Shown: positions 28,521-42,400, numbered from the stretch's first letter. The stretch: 64,000 nt of DNA from Symsagittifera roscoffensis (GCF_963678635.1 NC_087066.1:41067223-41131222), one strand, 5' to 3'. Notes: generated by a model from the sequence alone, not told the origin. Program-made: numbers and translations.

Positions 28521-29022
28521 TTCAACAAATTCTCGATTGTCTCTTCAACTTTAGGTAAGACTTGTATCGGAACTTGCTTGCTCCCAGTTTGTATAGGTCA
28601 TAGCGATTGATGGAAATGAGTTTGCACTTCACATTTTAAGCAAACCCTTCGGTTCAAACATTTCTTTGAACTCCTCCAAAAAACGCTTGATGTACTCTTG
28701 TTGAATGCGTTAGTATTCTGTTTGCCTCTTGTCTCGTGGTCCCCTGGCAACATCGTTCACACCTCGTGAAACTCGCTTCAATCCCCAATGACCGCAAAAA
28801 ATTGTTTCCAAGGGTATACCTCTTTCGGTAATGAACAATTCCAGACAAGTCCAATGAATTCGATGACGTTGTTCGTTGCGCTAGAGAACACATCGGGACT
28901 GCTTTCACTGCCAGGTAGCGATCCCGAATTTTGAGTTCGGGAAGCTTATTCTGGGAAATGAAAGAGACAAGGCTAGCACATTCAGTTTGGAATTCAGTTT
29001 ACCGCTGGTTTCTGCCTATTCG

Positions 29023-30041
29023 TTATATTAGCAATTTTCGATATTCTTCTCCTGCCTGGTCCCACACAGTCCTTGTGGCAAATATTCCCAAATCGTCCTC
29101 TTCTATCTGCCTTTCCAATTTATGGATCACATTTCTTTCAAGTTCGTTAAAGTCATAAGAACCGTCGATCTGATTCACCACAGCCTTCTTGCAAAAATTA
29201 GCAAAATGACCCCTTATACTGCAATTGTTACAGATGATGTTCTTCGCTGGACAATTCTCCCAATGGCTCGGCTTCAAACAATTTTCACAAATGTGACATT
29301 GGTGTGACCTCTGTCCTTTAATGTAGTTCACTGGTTCTCTTTTGATATAGCATTGCTGATTGTTTCCGATAGCGTTCTGTCACCCCTGGTGAAACCTGTT
29401 TCGACTGAATGTTTAGACACCACCACTCACGCGTTTGTACATTATCTCTCCTTTTTCTATCACCACCGCAAATTAAAGGTCATCGTTGAGGCTCATCGTA
29501 TTCATGCAGAGCTGTTTTCTCACCTCCTCATGCTTCAAAATAAATGTGAAAATGTCTCTGACGATTATCTTCTCCTTGGAACCAAAATCACAGCTTTTGG
29601 CTAAGTCCCTGGGAGCTCCAAAAAATTGCTTCATTCCTTCGTCATCTCGCTGTATACCTCCAAACAGGATGATTCTACGGGTCGTAACGTTCGGTTCTCG
29701 TTAGAACGCATCCGTTGCAATTTTCCATAAATTGGCAAAATTGATATCCACTATCTCTCTATTTCGATATTCCTGAAAGAATTATCGTTGTCCCTGCTTC
29801 CCCAACGATAAGAATATTTTCGACTTCAGACGTTTATCTGCCTCTTCTCTCGTGCCTCCGCGGAACAGCCGCTTCTCGTCATCCGAGCGACAAGTTTTTT
29901 CCTCTCTCCAGACTCTCTGTCTACTCGCGCATGGGGTTCTCCGGTACCCGCCGGCTCTTCCAATGTCGGATACACATTTTCCGTTGCGGTACTAATGTCC
30001 AGTAAATCCTCAATCTCGATATCCTCCTTGGCAGTGACCAC
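29023..30041 (-). pseudogene. Gypsy gag with zinc knuckle (broken)
   Basis: 30041-29826 begins an acidic N-terminus (IEIEDLLDISTATENVYPT). After stops and a frame change, a gag core reads RRIILFGGIQRDDEGMKQFF and FGAPRDLAKSCDFGSKEKI (about 29680-29570). Then 29331-29023 holds CHICENCLKPSHWENC and CNNCSIRGHFANFC, two cysteine/histidine clusters of CCHC type that bind RNA. Fragmented but in order. Confidence 0.65.
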
Positions 30042-30060
30042 CGACTGGAATTTTTTTAGC

Positions 30061-31630
30061 CCAGTCTTACCAAGAGACGGCGGTTCTTAAGAAGGGCCAT
30101 CCCAGAGTACATCCAGCCCGCGGTAGCTAGATTCGGTTGCTGGCTGCGCCGCGTGGAAGTGTTTCTAACCTCTGTTGTGTATAACAAAACAGTTGACAAA
30201 AGATAATTTTTTAACTTCTCAAGGACACGTTCGTCAACGGCGATGTACAATACCAACGTTTTCTATAAAATTGAGCTTGATCAGGTGGCATAAATAGCAT
30301 ACATAATAATGTTTCTTACATAATTAAATAACTAGTTTGACACTCTCCACTACAGGTTTCAATGAAATTTGATTGGTTTAGTTTCGTTGGAAGTAATAAT
30401 TTCAAACTGATTGTAATTGATTGCGTGGTCCCAAAGTGTAAAAAGTGTAATTATAATCGATCGCCATTGCACTTTTCCTGATTGCGAAATTGTTTATAGA
30501 AAATGTTCATAGAAAAAGTTTAAAGAATTGTCTCTGGAATTCAATACTTTTGAAAAGTTCTGTTTCAAATAAAAAACCACAAACGGTATGAAAGCTCTGA
30601 TCTGTGACGCGCATATTGACTTCAACGTCAGACGTTTGTCATACTACGTTGACCGCGGTGAACTTCCGAGAAGAAATTTGTTAAGAAACTTAAATAAAAG
30701 ATCTTGAAAATTGGTTAAAAAAAAACGAAAACTGATAAATAGTTTAGCCACTAATAAAGTTGACAATTGACTTCCTCGGTAATTTTGTGGATATCAGCCC
30801 AGATTTCCATATTGCAATGCAGAACATGCAAGAATTTTTTGTTGAATACGACTTTCAAAGAATTCCCAATCAATCAATAGCAAATTCTGAGGCTGTCCTC
30901 GCCAAGATTCAAATAATATATCAGGCTGATCAAAATGATCTAAAGGAAAACAATTTTCTGTGCTGTAATTCACAAACTAAGTTTCTCATTTATAAATTTC
31001 AGCAAAAAAATTGCCTCGAGAAAATTTTAAAACAGAAAGAATAAAATTAAATTTGGTAACTAAATGCTCATTACAATTTTTTAAAAACCTTTTTGAAATC
31101 TTTTCTTATTCCTTTCTGAAAGTCTTGATTGTTCGTTAAATCAGAATCTCAATTGATTGGAAAAACTACAAAAAAGAGTAACACGGTTGCATGTATATCA
31201 GGGTGAAGCCGTGAAAAATCGGGCTACATGCATAACGCTGTGGATGTTTTTTTTTTCAGAAACGAAAAGAAAAATGATTTGTTCACAATAATAAAAAAGA
31301 ACTTTCCCACAACAAATTTATCGGTAATATGTCACAAAAGCATATTGAGTTATGACCTATTGGTTATACTAATAGAGTAATTTCAGATCAGGTACACCGT
31401 CTCCTCGTCACGCTACCGTTTTTTCGGCCGGATAGATTCGTGCAACTTCTTAGTCTAATACCGCTCTTAATCTTACTCGTATATCTCCAAGTCTCAATAG
31501 ATCTAATGTATACTGGTTTATGCGGGTTAGTTCATGGAGTTTATCAGGAAGGAGAACAACTGTAATCAAAGAATTATTCAAATTGTTCTGGTGCTGAAAG
31601 TACAAATAGTTTCAGCACTTACAAGTAACT
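30061..31630. other. Gene-poor AT-rich stretch
   Basis: Probably includes the 5' LTR/leader of the gypsy element near 30060-30300, but no matching LTR was found. An ORF at 30760-31044 (+) lacks an ATG at its start and any recognised domain. Confidence 0.35.
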
Positions 31631-31633
31631 GTC

Positions 31634-33979
31634 TATGTAAGAGATGGAATATGATTGGTTAGTTTGTGATTTTTGTAGTGATATTTTATCAATAATATAA
31701 TTGGTTCATAAATACTAGTTTAGAACTGGTTCCAATCATCCGGGGTTTAGAGAGTTTTTTAGTTTTAATTGTTTAATATAGTGAAGGACGGGTGATTTAG
31801 TTTCTTTTAGAAGTTGCCAGCATTGACTTCTTGGAGAGAAAAGAAGTGTGGTTGTTTGTGATTGACGGAGGAAAATTTTTTCGCTCGTGTTTCAAGATGG
31901 ATCTCGCTGATCGTGGTGGTCTTGGGTGATTGTGTCAAGACTTCTTATCGATGCAATGATGTAACCATTTCGTTAAGTTCAGAGCGAGACTACGAGCAGG
32001 GTGAAGTTTGATTTTTCCGTGAGAAGCGCCAAGTGACTAGGATCGATACGTGTAGTCAACATCGAGATGGCCATTGGTCTGGTTCAATAGTTTTCCTTTG
32101 CTGCGATATTGTGTCCATACTTGAAATCTTTTGACGGTAGTGGCTTTTGGCAGCAAATCGAATAGAATTGCCATTCCAGGGTTGAAGTGTAGTTGGGTTG
32201 TCATCTCTTTGCTGCTCGTTCCTTGGGCTCTAAGAATCTTTACATACTGCATTTATGTCCTACATATATAATTCCTTCTTGTTAGTTAAACTTAAGTTTT
32301 GATTTAAGATTAATTGTTATCGCAAAAGCGTTTTATTTTAGTTTGGCTATTTTTAATGAGTCGCACACACTAGAGCAACTCTTGGCAAAATAGTGTGTGG
32401 ATCACAAAGCGTGGTTGTAGCACGGTGGGTTAGGCCAGCTATAGAGCATGCTCAGGACGTCCCTCTGGTTGGTGAGGCCAGGAGTGGGTTATATTTTTAA
32501 GGTCTCTTGCTGCAGAGTCACTTTATTTGCTCAACCTTTTGTTTCATCTTTGTTACTTGTTTTCTTTTTTTTCTTTTGGTTGTGCCCTTGTTTTAAAAAT
32601 AAAATCTTTTGGTTTGGGTTTGTCTTTTGACTATTTTGTGTAATACTTGGTTGTGGTAAAACTTGAAAGTGTTTTTCAAAAGAATATTTCATCAAGTTTT
32701 AATCTGGTTTTAATCTGGTTTGGGTACCGTCGTGTTCTCTTTCTTAGTCATACTATTACTTTGGAGTTTTGTGGTTTTAGTTGACTTTGGTAAGCTGCGT
32801 TGGTTGGTTTAGTGTACTATGTAACTTCTTGCAACCGGGTTAAAGGAAAGTTTGAAACGCGTGAAAACAAGTTAGAGTGGTTATCAGTGAAAGTTAAAAC
32901 TTAAAATTCATCATTTAAGCAATTCTTTGTGGGGGAGCTGTGCCATTGTGGAAAGACTGTGAGATTTATGGGCGACTGATTGATTCAAATTCATAAAAGA
33001 AGCGTTTTGTGTAAAGGTTAGTACTCTTCAAGATATTTGCAAATTTTTATGAATTTACTACATAGAAGTATTAATTTTACTGCTATGGGGGTTTCAATTT
33101 ATGAAATTACTGCTGTCTTGAGGTAAACTTTACTGTTTTAGAGGATTAAATTGATGATTTTACTGCTATTTAAAGATAAATATTACTGCTTTAATTAATT
33201 ACTGCAATTGTCAAAATGAAATAAAAACATTTTAAAGAAAAGAGTTTACAATTTTTTGTTTGTTTTTATTTGTTGTTAGACAATTGGGTGGTGAAATCTA
33301 AAAAAGTGAAACATTTACAACGAATGCTTAGCTGTTTTTGAAATTTACTATTTAAAATTACTTGATTATATTTACTAAGGGTCATCGGCGGCAAAAAATC
33401 CATTTGAGAAAACATTGTGAATGTGTCCGATGACGTTAGGAGTTTAGCAAGCAAGCGGATGACGTATTTAATTTGTAGGAGAAGCCATATAAGCTCGAGT
33501 GCTCTGATGATCTTGTGCTCTTCAATACTTAGTGAGAAGTCATACGGTGTATTTTGAAATAGGTTATAAAGCTTATGGTTATATTTAGTGATTTGAAAAT
33601 ATTCTAGGATTCAGACTTCGACCGGCTGAGTATATTCGTGGGGGAAAATTAGTGAGCAAGATTCTTCAACGTTAAAAGTTCTGGATGGGCAGAATATATA
33701 CATTTGTCTTATGGGGTCGTAGTTTTGGATGATGCTTTGCATATTAGTTTCTTTTATACAGTATGGGAAGAATGGTGAAGTATATTTAGAGTTAATAAAT
33801 GTGAATCGGTGTTGTGGGTTTCGTGATGGTGTATTACTTGTCTAGTGGCGTTGAATAAATTTATAATGAGTGTCAATGTTAGAGATGGAATATGATTGGT
33901 TTGTTAGTAATATTTTATAGTGATAATTTATGAATCATATAATTGGTTTATATATATAGTTTAGAACTGGTTCCAATAT
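31634..33979. repeat. Direct repeats of ~100 bp flanking 2.1 kb (TRIM/LARD-like candidate)
   Basis: The repeat starting TGTAAGAGATGGAATATGATT at about 31634 recurs as TGTTAGAGATGGAATATGATT at about 33877. Both end AGTTTAGAACTGGTTCCAA after ~100 bp, in the same orientation. The interior has no recognisable coding domain. Short LTRs around non-coding DNA suggest a miniature non-autonomous LTR element, but no target duplication or primer site was seen. Confidence 0.4.
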
Positions 33980-35300
33980 TTAATTACATACAAAAAAAGT
34001 TGAATGCAAACAAGGGTAGTCTGTTGCGTTGTTGTGTTAGCAGCACGGAATATTCAGTTATTTTCAATGTTATGAAAACAACTTGAAAATGAAGAAATTT
34101 CAAATAATGAGATTCAAAACATTGAAAGATTTTTTTTTCTTCATTTTTACAAAAATTATATATATTTTTTGGCTAGCTCGAAAAAACGCGTTGCCTCTAC
34201 TTTAAGCAATTTTGACAAGAGTGAGGTTTTTTTTGTAAAAACGTAAAAAAAATGCAATACAAATGGTTAGTATCATAATTGCGCTCATTTTCTCTTAAGT
34301 GGCTTTTAATGTGAAAAACGAAAAACTGACCATTTTTTCTCAACACAGAGAAATGATTTTATTTTTTTGTAAATACTCGTCACTTATAGGGCTCTGGCAA
34401 GAGACAAAATTTTTCTTTGAAATCGTTTTGTTTAATGCATGTGAAGAGCTTCAAACTTCTGATTATTTTTTGAAAAATGTTGAGTTTAATCTAATTTCGA
34501 ATTAAAATCCCGGAACTGTTCGTAGTGCTTGTGATTGATGAAAACCTGCACTTACTAATATTCGCACATTAAAGTCGGTATTTGGCAGTCGGCCTCACTT
34601 GCAAAGTTTTTCAATCAAAAAATTTTTGACCAAAAAAGTTTCGACTAGTTTTCTTTCACTTTACAAAGACCGTTTTGAAGCATTGATGAATTCTTCTGTT
34701 GATTAGGGCTGCACATGTCTGTATTATTTGTCGTTTTCTCCTGCTGTTTGGGATGATATTTGAACTGAAAGTTTAAGGATGCCCAAACTTATTGGCAGGA
34801 AATGGAAAAACTGTTTCCTGGTAAGTTGAAGGCATGTAGCGATGGGAAACGACATGCAGTCATGTAGGATTGTCTGAACATCGGTGGCCTGCTGTCGACC
34901 GAATTGTTAAAATCATAAGCATTGAAATTTGCTGTCATTCTGCTCTTAATTAAAGAGACTGATATAGCAACCTTTCACGATCACATTGTAAACTCATTGA
35001 CATGTCACTTGTTGGGTTTTGAAAAAGGAACTGAGAAAATAATAGAGCTAGTTTTTCTGCTTAATCAAAAAATTCAATTGGATTGTTTTTGAAGTTTTTT
35101 GTAAGCCAGCTGAATAGGACCACTAGTTTGTATTGAACAATTCATTCGCAAAACGACAACTCTCAACGAAGGACAATGAAACCCTATTGTACCAAGGTTT
35201 ATTAGTGCTAAAACGAAAAATCGGTCAAGTTTATACCAAAAATATTCAACTCGAAACCTGATTGGTCAACTTCGAAGCTAATAAATGATTACCCGCATCC
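33980..35300. other. AT-rich stretch; nothing recognised
   Basis: No coding exon, RNA gene or repeat structure stood out. The ORF at 34299-34505 shows no domain. Confidence 0.35.
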
Positions 35301-35309
35301 AAGTTTAGG

Positions 35310-36215
35310 CGTAAGTAATCGATTATAACGGATTATTATGATGATTTTTGACTATTATAATTGATTATAATTACCAAAATTAGGTATTTAAAGATTTTAT
35401 AATTGATTATAGTCGTGATATTTTTCAAAAGATTGTAATCTCTTATAATTGATTATAATTGATTTTAATTCTTACAAGAAACCCTTAGAATCAATTATAA
35501 TTGATAATAATTGATTATAATTTCTTATTTTGCCGATATTTTGACATTTCAAAATTGTATTCGAATTATATCTTATGGGTTGTTATTTTTGTGTAAATAA
35601 AAAAAATCTCTAAAAGAGAGATCTCTTGAACACTTTGGTTCACGTGAACACAAAGTTTTGCCACGAAACAAAAGTTTCATTGAGATCCTTTCAAATGAAC
35701 GGAAAGGTTCCCGCGGTAGATGAAAAATAAATCTTCCGAATCAATCATGAAACAAAATCAATTTGCTGATAATTTGATGTTTAAAAAAGCTTAAAATATG
35801 CATCACAAAATAACTATAATGGGGAAGAAATGAAAACAAAAGTTTAAAAAATGGAATTAATCGGAAAACTTTAAATATATTTTTCTGATTTTTCATAGGA
35901 ACCAACGTCTACACAAAGCATAAAATTTAAGCTATTTAGATGCAATTTTGAAGACAAAAAGGATCAACAAAAGGGATTATAATCAATTATAATCGATTAT
36001 AAAGGATTCTTGTGCAAAACTAATGAACTAGAAATTTGAATAAAAATAATTGATTGTAATCAATTATAATCGATTATAATTGTATCGAAAAAAAAAGACG
36101 AATAATCAATCGATTATAATCGATTATATTGGATTATAGTTACTTGAAATTTGATTTTAAAAAGGGAGATTGTAAGTGATTATTAATTGATTAAAATCGA
36201 TTGTTTCTCAATTTT
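35310..36215. repeat. AT-rich palindromic array (TTATAATCGATTATAA)
   Basis: Two clusters (about 35320-35530 and 35975-36210) are built from repeats of (C/T)GATTATAATTGATTATAAT, many self-complementary around TCGA or AATT. They flank about 450 bp of ordinary sequence that contains AAAGAGAGATCTCTT. This is low-complexity DNA able to form cruciforms. Confidence 0.6.
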
Positions 36216-36244
36216 AGTAAGACTGGTACTAAAATTGTAATATA

Positions 36245-37020
36245 CCCGGGTTGACCAAAAAAGCTAATTATACACTTTTCATGCAATTCCATGAGTACAA
36301 AAAATTGCATGAAACGTCTATGATTAGTAATTTTTCATATACGGAAATTGTATGACTAGCATTTTTCCATAAACCAAAAATATTGATTTTTACATTTCAA
36401 TTTCTCAAAATTTTTTGGCTGTGTTCGTAACCGAACACAAATGACATAAACCTTGGTTACTCAATTAAAGTAACCAAAGGTTTGGCCGTCTAGCATTAAA
36501 TAATGAATTGGAAACAGCCTGAAAAGTTTGAATTCCGTCTCACACAAATAGTTTAACGAAAGAAACAATTTTTTACATTTTGGAAAAAATTTTCAAAGAT
36601 GATTATTTCTAAAATTTGCAGATTTTAATTACCAGACCTTGATCAAGGCATAGAAAAACATGTCATACAAAAAAGAGGAGTTTTAAGCGATTTTGAAAAA
36701 AGTTATGAAGAGAAAAAGAAAAAACAATCCAATATTAGTATATCCAGGACTACGTTATGCACACAAATAATTAAATTTTGCATGCAAAGTTTTTTTTTGC
36801 AAAAAAATGTTTGTTTGAGTACTAAAATCAATTTGCGGTTGAAACAAAACAATTTCAAAAATACGTTTCTCGTCAAAAATTTTTGTCGTCGCCATCAAAA
36901 AATGCTAGTCATATATTTTCCATTTATGGAAATTGTATAATTAGCATTTTTTTTTTGAAAAAATTTTTTCTTTTTTACGCAGTACGGTACCACGAATTTA
37001 ATGCAAAAAACAAGAGAAAA
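36245..37020. repeat. CCCGGG-ended repeat, copy 1
   Basis: Starts CCCGGGTTGACCAAAAAAGC. It shares with copy 2 the GAAATTGTATGACTAGCATTT blocks, the GTTACTCAA..ACCAAAGGTT block, and CCAGGACTACGTTATGCACAC (about 36744). The right end is not clear. Non-coding. Confidence 0.5.
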
Positions 37021-37501
37021 GTTTTTTGAAAATTCGACGACACCATTTTAGCATCATTTTGGTTTCAATGGCGCTGAATTTCAATTTGGGGACTTGTGAA
37101 TATCCACGAAGATTATCGACTCGAATAAATTATGGAAAGCGGCAAATCGCAGTAAGAAAACGTTTGAACAAACATTTTGAAAAAACAAAAGGGAAGAAAC
37201 TAATTTACCCGTTATATACTACAAATGCCAAATATAAGTGCAACAGAAACAGAGAGAAACGGAGCAAGTGGTTGAATATGTTTTTGAATGATTCTTTTTG
37301 TTGAAAATTGAGTAAGAATTTGTTAACAAAGCGACTTGAGTTCGTTTTGCTTCAACTACCTAGAGTACTTCATTTAGATATAGGTTTTTTGGCGGGATCA
37401 TACTTCTAAATAAATAACTGGTCGCAGATATTTACCGTTCAACAATTAACCGTCGATGGCTCTTGCAATCATTCGGTCCTATTTGACCTGCGAGTTATTG
37501 A

Positions 37502-38384
37502 CCCGGGTTGACCAAAACTTCTAATCATACAATTTCCATTTATGAAAAACTTCTTGTCATACAATTCCATACAATGCCATACGTACAGAACATTGTATGA
37601 AATCTCTATGATAAAGATTTTTCCATAAATGAATATTGTATGATAGGTGCTTTTCCATAAACCAAAAATTTTGATTTTTTTCTTTCAAAATTTAGTTTCT
37701 GAAAAGTTTTTGGTTGTGTTTGCAGCCTAACACAAGTAACAAAGACCTTGGTTACTCAAAACACCAAAGGTTGGACAGTCCTGCATTTACAATCCGTAGC
37801 AAACGACCTGAATATGGATGTTTTTCACAATTGATATAACAAAAATAACGAACTTTTATTTTTTGGCAAAATTTTTTCATGATGATTATTTTAAATGTTT
37901 GAACTTTCAAGTTATCAGACATTGATCAAGGCTTACATTAACACCCCATACAAAAGAAATAGGAATTTTCACCGTTTTTGAAAAAAAAAATTAAGTGAAA
38001 AGAAAATAAAAGCCAATTTTATCGTATCCAGGACTACGTTATGCACACAAAATATTAAATTTTGCATGCAAAAAAAAAATTTCGAAAAATGTTTGTTTGC
38101 GTACGAAATTCGATTTGCGGTTGAAAAAAAAAACAAAAAATTTTTTGGGCCAAATTTTCAAAATATGGGAATTGTATGATAAGCATTTTTTTCAAAAAAA
38201 CGAGAACCTCAGTTTTTTATCACCAGACTGTTTTATAAGAATCAAACATCCACAGAAATAAGTTTATACCAGTTTTCAACCATTTTTAGAAATTGTATGA
38301 AAATTGTATGACAAGCATTTTTCCATACACTTGATGTATGGAATTGTATGATAACCATTTTCGGTGTATGGAGTTCAACCCGGG
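37502..38384. repeat. CCCGGG-ended inverted-terminal repeat element, copy 2
   Basis: About 883 bp, from CCCGGGTTGACCAAAACTTC to GGAGTTCAACCCGGG, giving short terminal inverted repeats (CCCGGGTTGA). It contains several inverted TCATACAATTCCATA / TGGAATTGTATGA motifs and CCAGGACTACGTTATGCACAC at about 38025. No ORF. A non-autonomous DNA transposon is likely; I see no clear target duplication. Confidence 0.5.
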
Positions 38385-39400
38385 GAGTTGCTACACTAAG
38401 TATCCAAGACTCACTACTTTGGCGAGAAAATATTTCTGCATCAGACTTTTGAGCACCCCGTCTGAACATCTTTGCAGCAGTGCTGGAAACTTTGTCACGA
38501 AGAAAAGGGCAAAACTTAGTGACGATCCTGTAAACATGCAAACTAATCTGCAAAAAAATTGCAAAATTTTCAATTTAATAGTGATTTTTAACTTTTTTCT
38601 CTCAAGATTCCAATAAAAAATATCTAATGTTCGAAGGTTCGACGAATTCTTGCGTCACTAGTAACTAGGCCCTTTTGTTCATGTTTTAGTACCAAACAAA
38701 AAATTTTTTTGTAGAAAAATTCATTTATTGAAAGAATTGAAAAAATTTGACCGACTTATCGGTTTATTTAATAATAAATTGGCTTATCGACTTAATAATA
38801 CACTGCAAGGAAAAATGAATAGTACTAAGAATCCTTCCACAATCAACCTTCTTGTAAAATTTATCTACCTATTTCCTTCTGAAGCTCGTTTCGAAAAATT
38901 GGTTTTGAGCGAATCTTGATATAGCAAAGGTTTGAACAGGTGAACTAACACATCGTCAGCGTGAACAAGTGCGTCGGTTGTTGTACAATGGTTACGGCAT
39001 TTTCCTTTCCTATTTGAAAACTGCTTATGAAATGTGTCTTAAAATTCTTTTTCCACAAATGAGAAAGATGATTGTACCCAAAACTCAATTGTACCCAAAA
39101 GACCCGCGGTTGGCTGTGTATCAATTGGATGTACCCATTCTAGGCCCCGAGCCTTTCTGAGTTCTCAGACAAAATTGTTATTGAAAGAACAATTGAAAGA
39201 ACATGGAAACTTGGATGAAGGTACCTGCATTCTCCAGAAACCATAAAAAAAATCAAACCAGCAGTAGTTAAACCAAAATTTCCCGCCCTCTTCGGCACTG
39301 TTGTACTTCGGCACTGTTGAACGCCCCCAATTGAAGCTAACGGTCTCAGCTTGGGATCTACTTAATAAGCTCCCTCTTTATAAAAAAAGGGGAGAGCTTG
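38385..39400. other. No gene recognised
   Basis: Short open frames at 38728-38919 and 38969-39160 (+) show no domain. Not annotated further. Confidence 0.35.
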
Positions 39401-42400
39401 CTGAGTAAATTAAAATTGTCAAATTTTTGACCAATCAGAAAGCAGCAAAAATAGAAATCGCAATAGAAAGCTCTTTGCTAATTTACTGTATTTATTAATA
39501 GGGGGGAATTAAGTAGATACCATAGGAAGGGAGGAGAGTTGGCTATATAGATCCTCAATTTGAATTAGAATAAAAACGGAAAAAATCGCAACACATTTGA
39601 AACAAAAAAGGTTGAAAAATTAATAAGCTCAAAACAATAAAGGCTTGCAACAACAATGATCTGAGCTGCAGCTTTTCAATTCATAATGAAGTGATTTTTT
39701 TTGAGAAAAAATCCAGACCGGGGTCAAGGAAGTTAGACGATAAGCAAATTAGACGACCGTATAAAAACTAAAATTAGACGAGAACACTGTGAGTTTAGAC
39801 GATACGAGCTGGGCCAACAAAATTTTTGCCCAAAAAGAAATTATACAAAAATATAAAAAAGTATACGATCACAGATCTAATCAAAATTGCTATTGTAAAA
39901 TAAGTCAATTATAAAACATTAAAATAAAAATAACAATTAAATGAAAAAAAAAATAGATTAAAATTCGTACATTGCTAAAAGCGTACTTTGTTCACATGAA
40001 ATTGAGGGGAAAATTTTTATGTAGATACCACAGGGAGAGGGGAGAATTTGCTGTATAGATCCTCAAACTAAATTAGAACAAAAACGAAAAAATCCTAACA
40101 TTTGAAACCTTAAAGGTTAAAAAACTAATCAATTCAAAACGATCCAGGCATGCAACAACACTGATCTGAGCGTTTCAGATCATGATCAAGTAATCTCTAT
40201 TAAGAAAGAATCCAGCCCGGCTTCTAGGAAATTAGACGACAAGCAAATTAGACGACCGTAGAAAAACTAAAATTAAACGGTAACTCTTTGTGAGTTTAGA
40301 AGATACGAGCTGGGCCAACAAAATTTTTGCCCAAAATGAAGTTATACAAAAACAAAAAAAGTTTATGATCACAGATCTGATCACAATCGTTATTGTAAAT
40401 TAGGTCGATTATAAAACATTAAAATAAAAGTAACATTAAATGAAACAATAGATTAAAAATTGTACATTGCCAAAAGTGTACGTGCATTGCTAAAACAAAC
40501 TAAAATTTACCGAAACTATCTAATGACATCTAATATTAAATCAAATAAAACAACATCGCTAGATGTTCGATAAATTTTGCAATTGCAACGGTAACTCTTT
40601 GTGAGTTTAGAAGATACGAGGTGGGTCAACAAAATTTTTGCCCAAATTGAAGTTATACAAAAACAAAAAATTTTATGATCACAGATCTGATCAAAATCTT
40701 TTTTGTAATGACATCTAATATTAAATCAAATAAAACAACATCGCTAGATGTTCGATAAATATTGCAATTCACAAAATTTTTTTTTAGTGAATTGATTGAA
40801 GTCCTATGAAGTTGTTTGGCTCGTTTCGCATCTGAGAACTTTTTATTCCCTTTCCACCCTTTAGATTAGTAATCGGACTCGAGAAATCGTCCCTTAAACA
40901 ACTTCGTTCACATTTGACTTGAAGGGGGAAAATTTTTATGCAGATACCACTGGGAGGGGGGAGAATTTGCTATATAAATCCTCAAATTTAATTAGAACAA
41001 AAACGAAAAAATCGTAAAAAATTTGAAACCTTAAAGGTTAAAAAACTAATCAATTCAAAACGATCCAGGCATGCAACGGTAACTCTTTGTGAGTTTAGAA
41101 GATACGAGCTGGGTCAACAAAATTTTTGCCCAAATTGAAGTTATACAAAAACAAAAAATTTTATGATCACAGATCTGATCAATTAAGTCGATTATGAAAC
41201 ATTAAAATAAAAGTAATATTAAATGAAACAATAGATTAAAAATTGTACTTTGCTAACATTGTACGTGCATTGCTAAAACAAACTAAAATTTACCGAAACT
41301 ATCTAATGACATCTAATATTAAATCAAATAAAACAACATCGCTAGATGTTCGATAAATTTTGCAATTCACAAAAAAACTTTTAGTGAATTGGTTGTAGTC
41401 CTATGAGTTTGTTCGGCTTGTTTTGCATCTGAGAACTTTTTATTCCTTTTCCATCTTTTAGATAAGCAATCGGACTCGAGAAATCTTCCCTTAAACAACT
41501 TTGTTCACATTTGACTCGGAGGGGAGGATTTTTGGCAGATAGCAGAATTTTTAGCAGAGGGGGAGAAAATACTATATAGATCCTCAAATTGAAATAGAAC
41601 AGGCTTTTCATTTCATAATCAAATGATCTTTATTGAGAAAAAATCCAGACTGGAGTCTAGGAAATTAGAGGACAGGCAAATTGGACGACCGTAAAATTGG
41701 ACGACCGTTGTGAGTTCAGACGATAAGAGCTGGGCAAACAAAATTTTTGCTTGAACTGAAGTTATATAAAAACAAAAAAGTACATAATCACAGATTCGAT
41801 TAAAATTGTCATTGTAAAATAAGTCAATTATAAAACATTAAAATAAAAGTAACACTAGAATGAAAAAAAAATAGAATGAAAATCGTACATTGGTAAAAGT
41901 GTACGTACATTGCTAAAACAAAGCAAAATTTAAAAAATTCTCTAATGCCATCTAATCTTAAATCGAATAAAACAACATCGCCAATTACTCTACAAATTTT
42001 GCAATTAAGAAAAACTTTTAGTGAATTGCTTGTATTCCTATGAACTTTTTCTGCTCGTTTTCCATCCTGGGAACTTTTTAATTCTTTTCCATCCTTAAGA
42101 TAAGCGATCGGAATCGAGAATTCTTTCCGTAAACAACTTTGTTCACATGACTTGGGGGTTGTTAAGTAGATAACACACGGAGGGGGAGAGTGGGCTATAA
42201 AGATCCTCAATTTTAATTAGATCAAAAGCGGAAAAGATCGTATGACATTTGAAATAATAAACGTTAAAAAACTAATCAATTCTAAACAACACTGGTCTAA
42301 GCCGCATTTTTCCAATTCATAATCAAGTGTTCTTTATTGCAAAAAAAAAATACAGACCAGGTTCTAAGAAATTAAACGTTAAGTAAATTAGACGATCGTA

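Larger units (their letters stand above)
24750..30060 (-). mobile_element. Decayed Ty3/gypsy retrotransposon
   Basis: Read on the minus strand, gag with a CCHC region (30.04-29.02), RT (28.5-27.9), RNase H (27.71-27.51), integrase (26.97-25.9) and a long disordered tail (25.7-24.75) follow in canonical gypsy order. Every domain carries stops or frameshifts. I could not define LTRs at either end. It is unrelated to the BEL elements and lies just downstream of the FMO gene, in the opposite orientation. Confidence 0.8.

Noticed and set aside
30760-31044. 94-codon plus-strand ORF
   Set aside because: No ATG at its start, very AT-rich, no domain, no supporting splice sites.
32037-32252. 71-codon minus-strand ORF with plausible composition
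   Set aside because: No recognised domain or homologous copy in the window; it lies within a candidate non-coding repeat.
32398-32470. tRNA-derived SINE (box-A-like TAGCACGGTGGGTTAG)
   Set aside because: No acceptable box B follows; the similarity is too weak to annotate.
37026-37304. A small ORF with a GKR site that could be a neuropeptide precursor
   Set aside because: The frame starts with TTG; from the first ATG there is no signal peptide, and it sits between two non-coding repeat elements.
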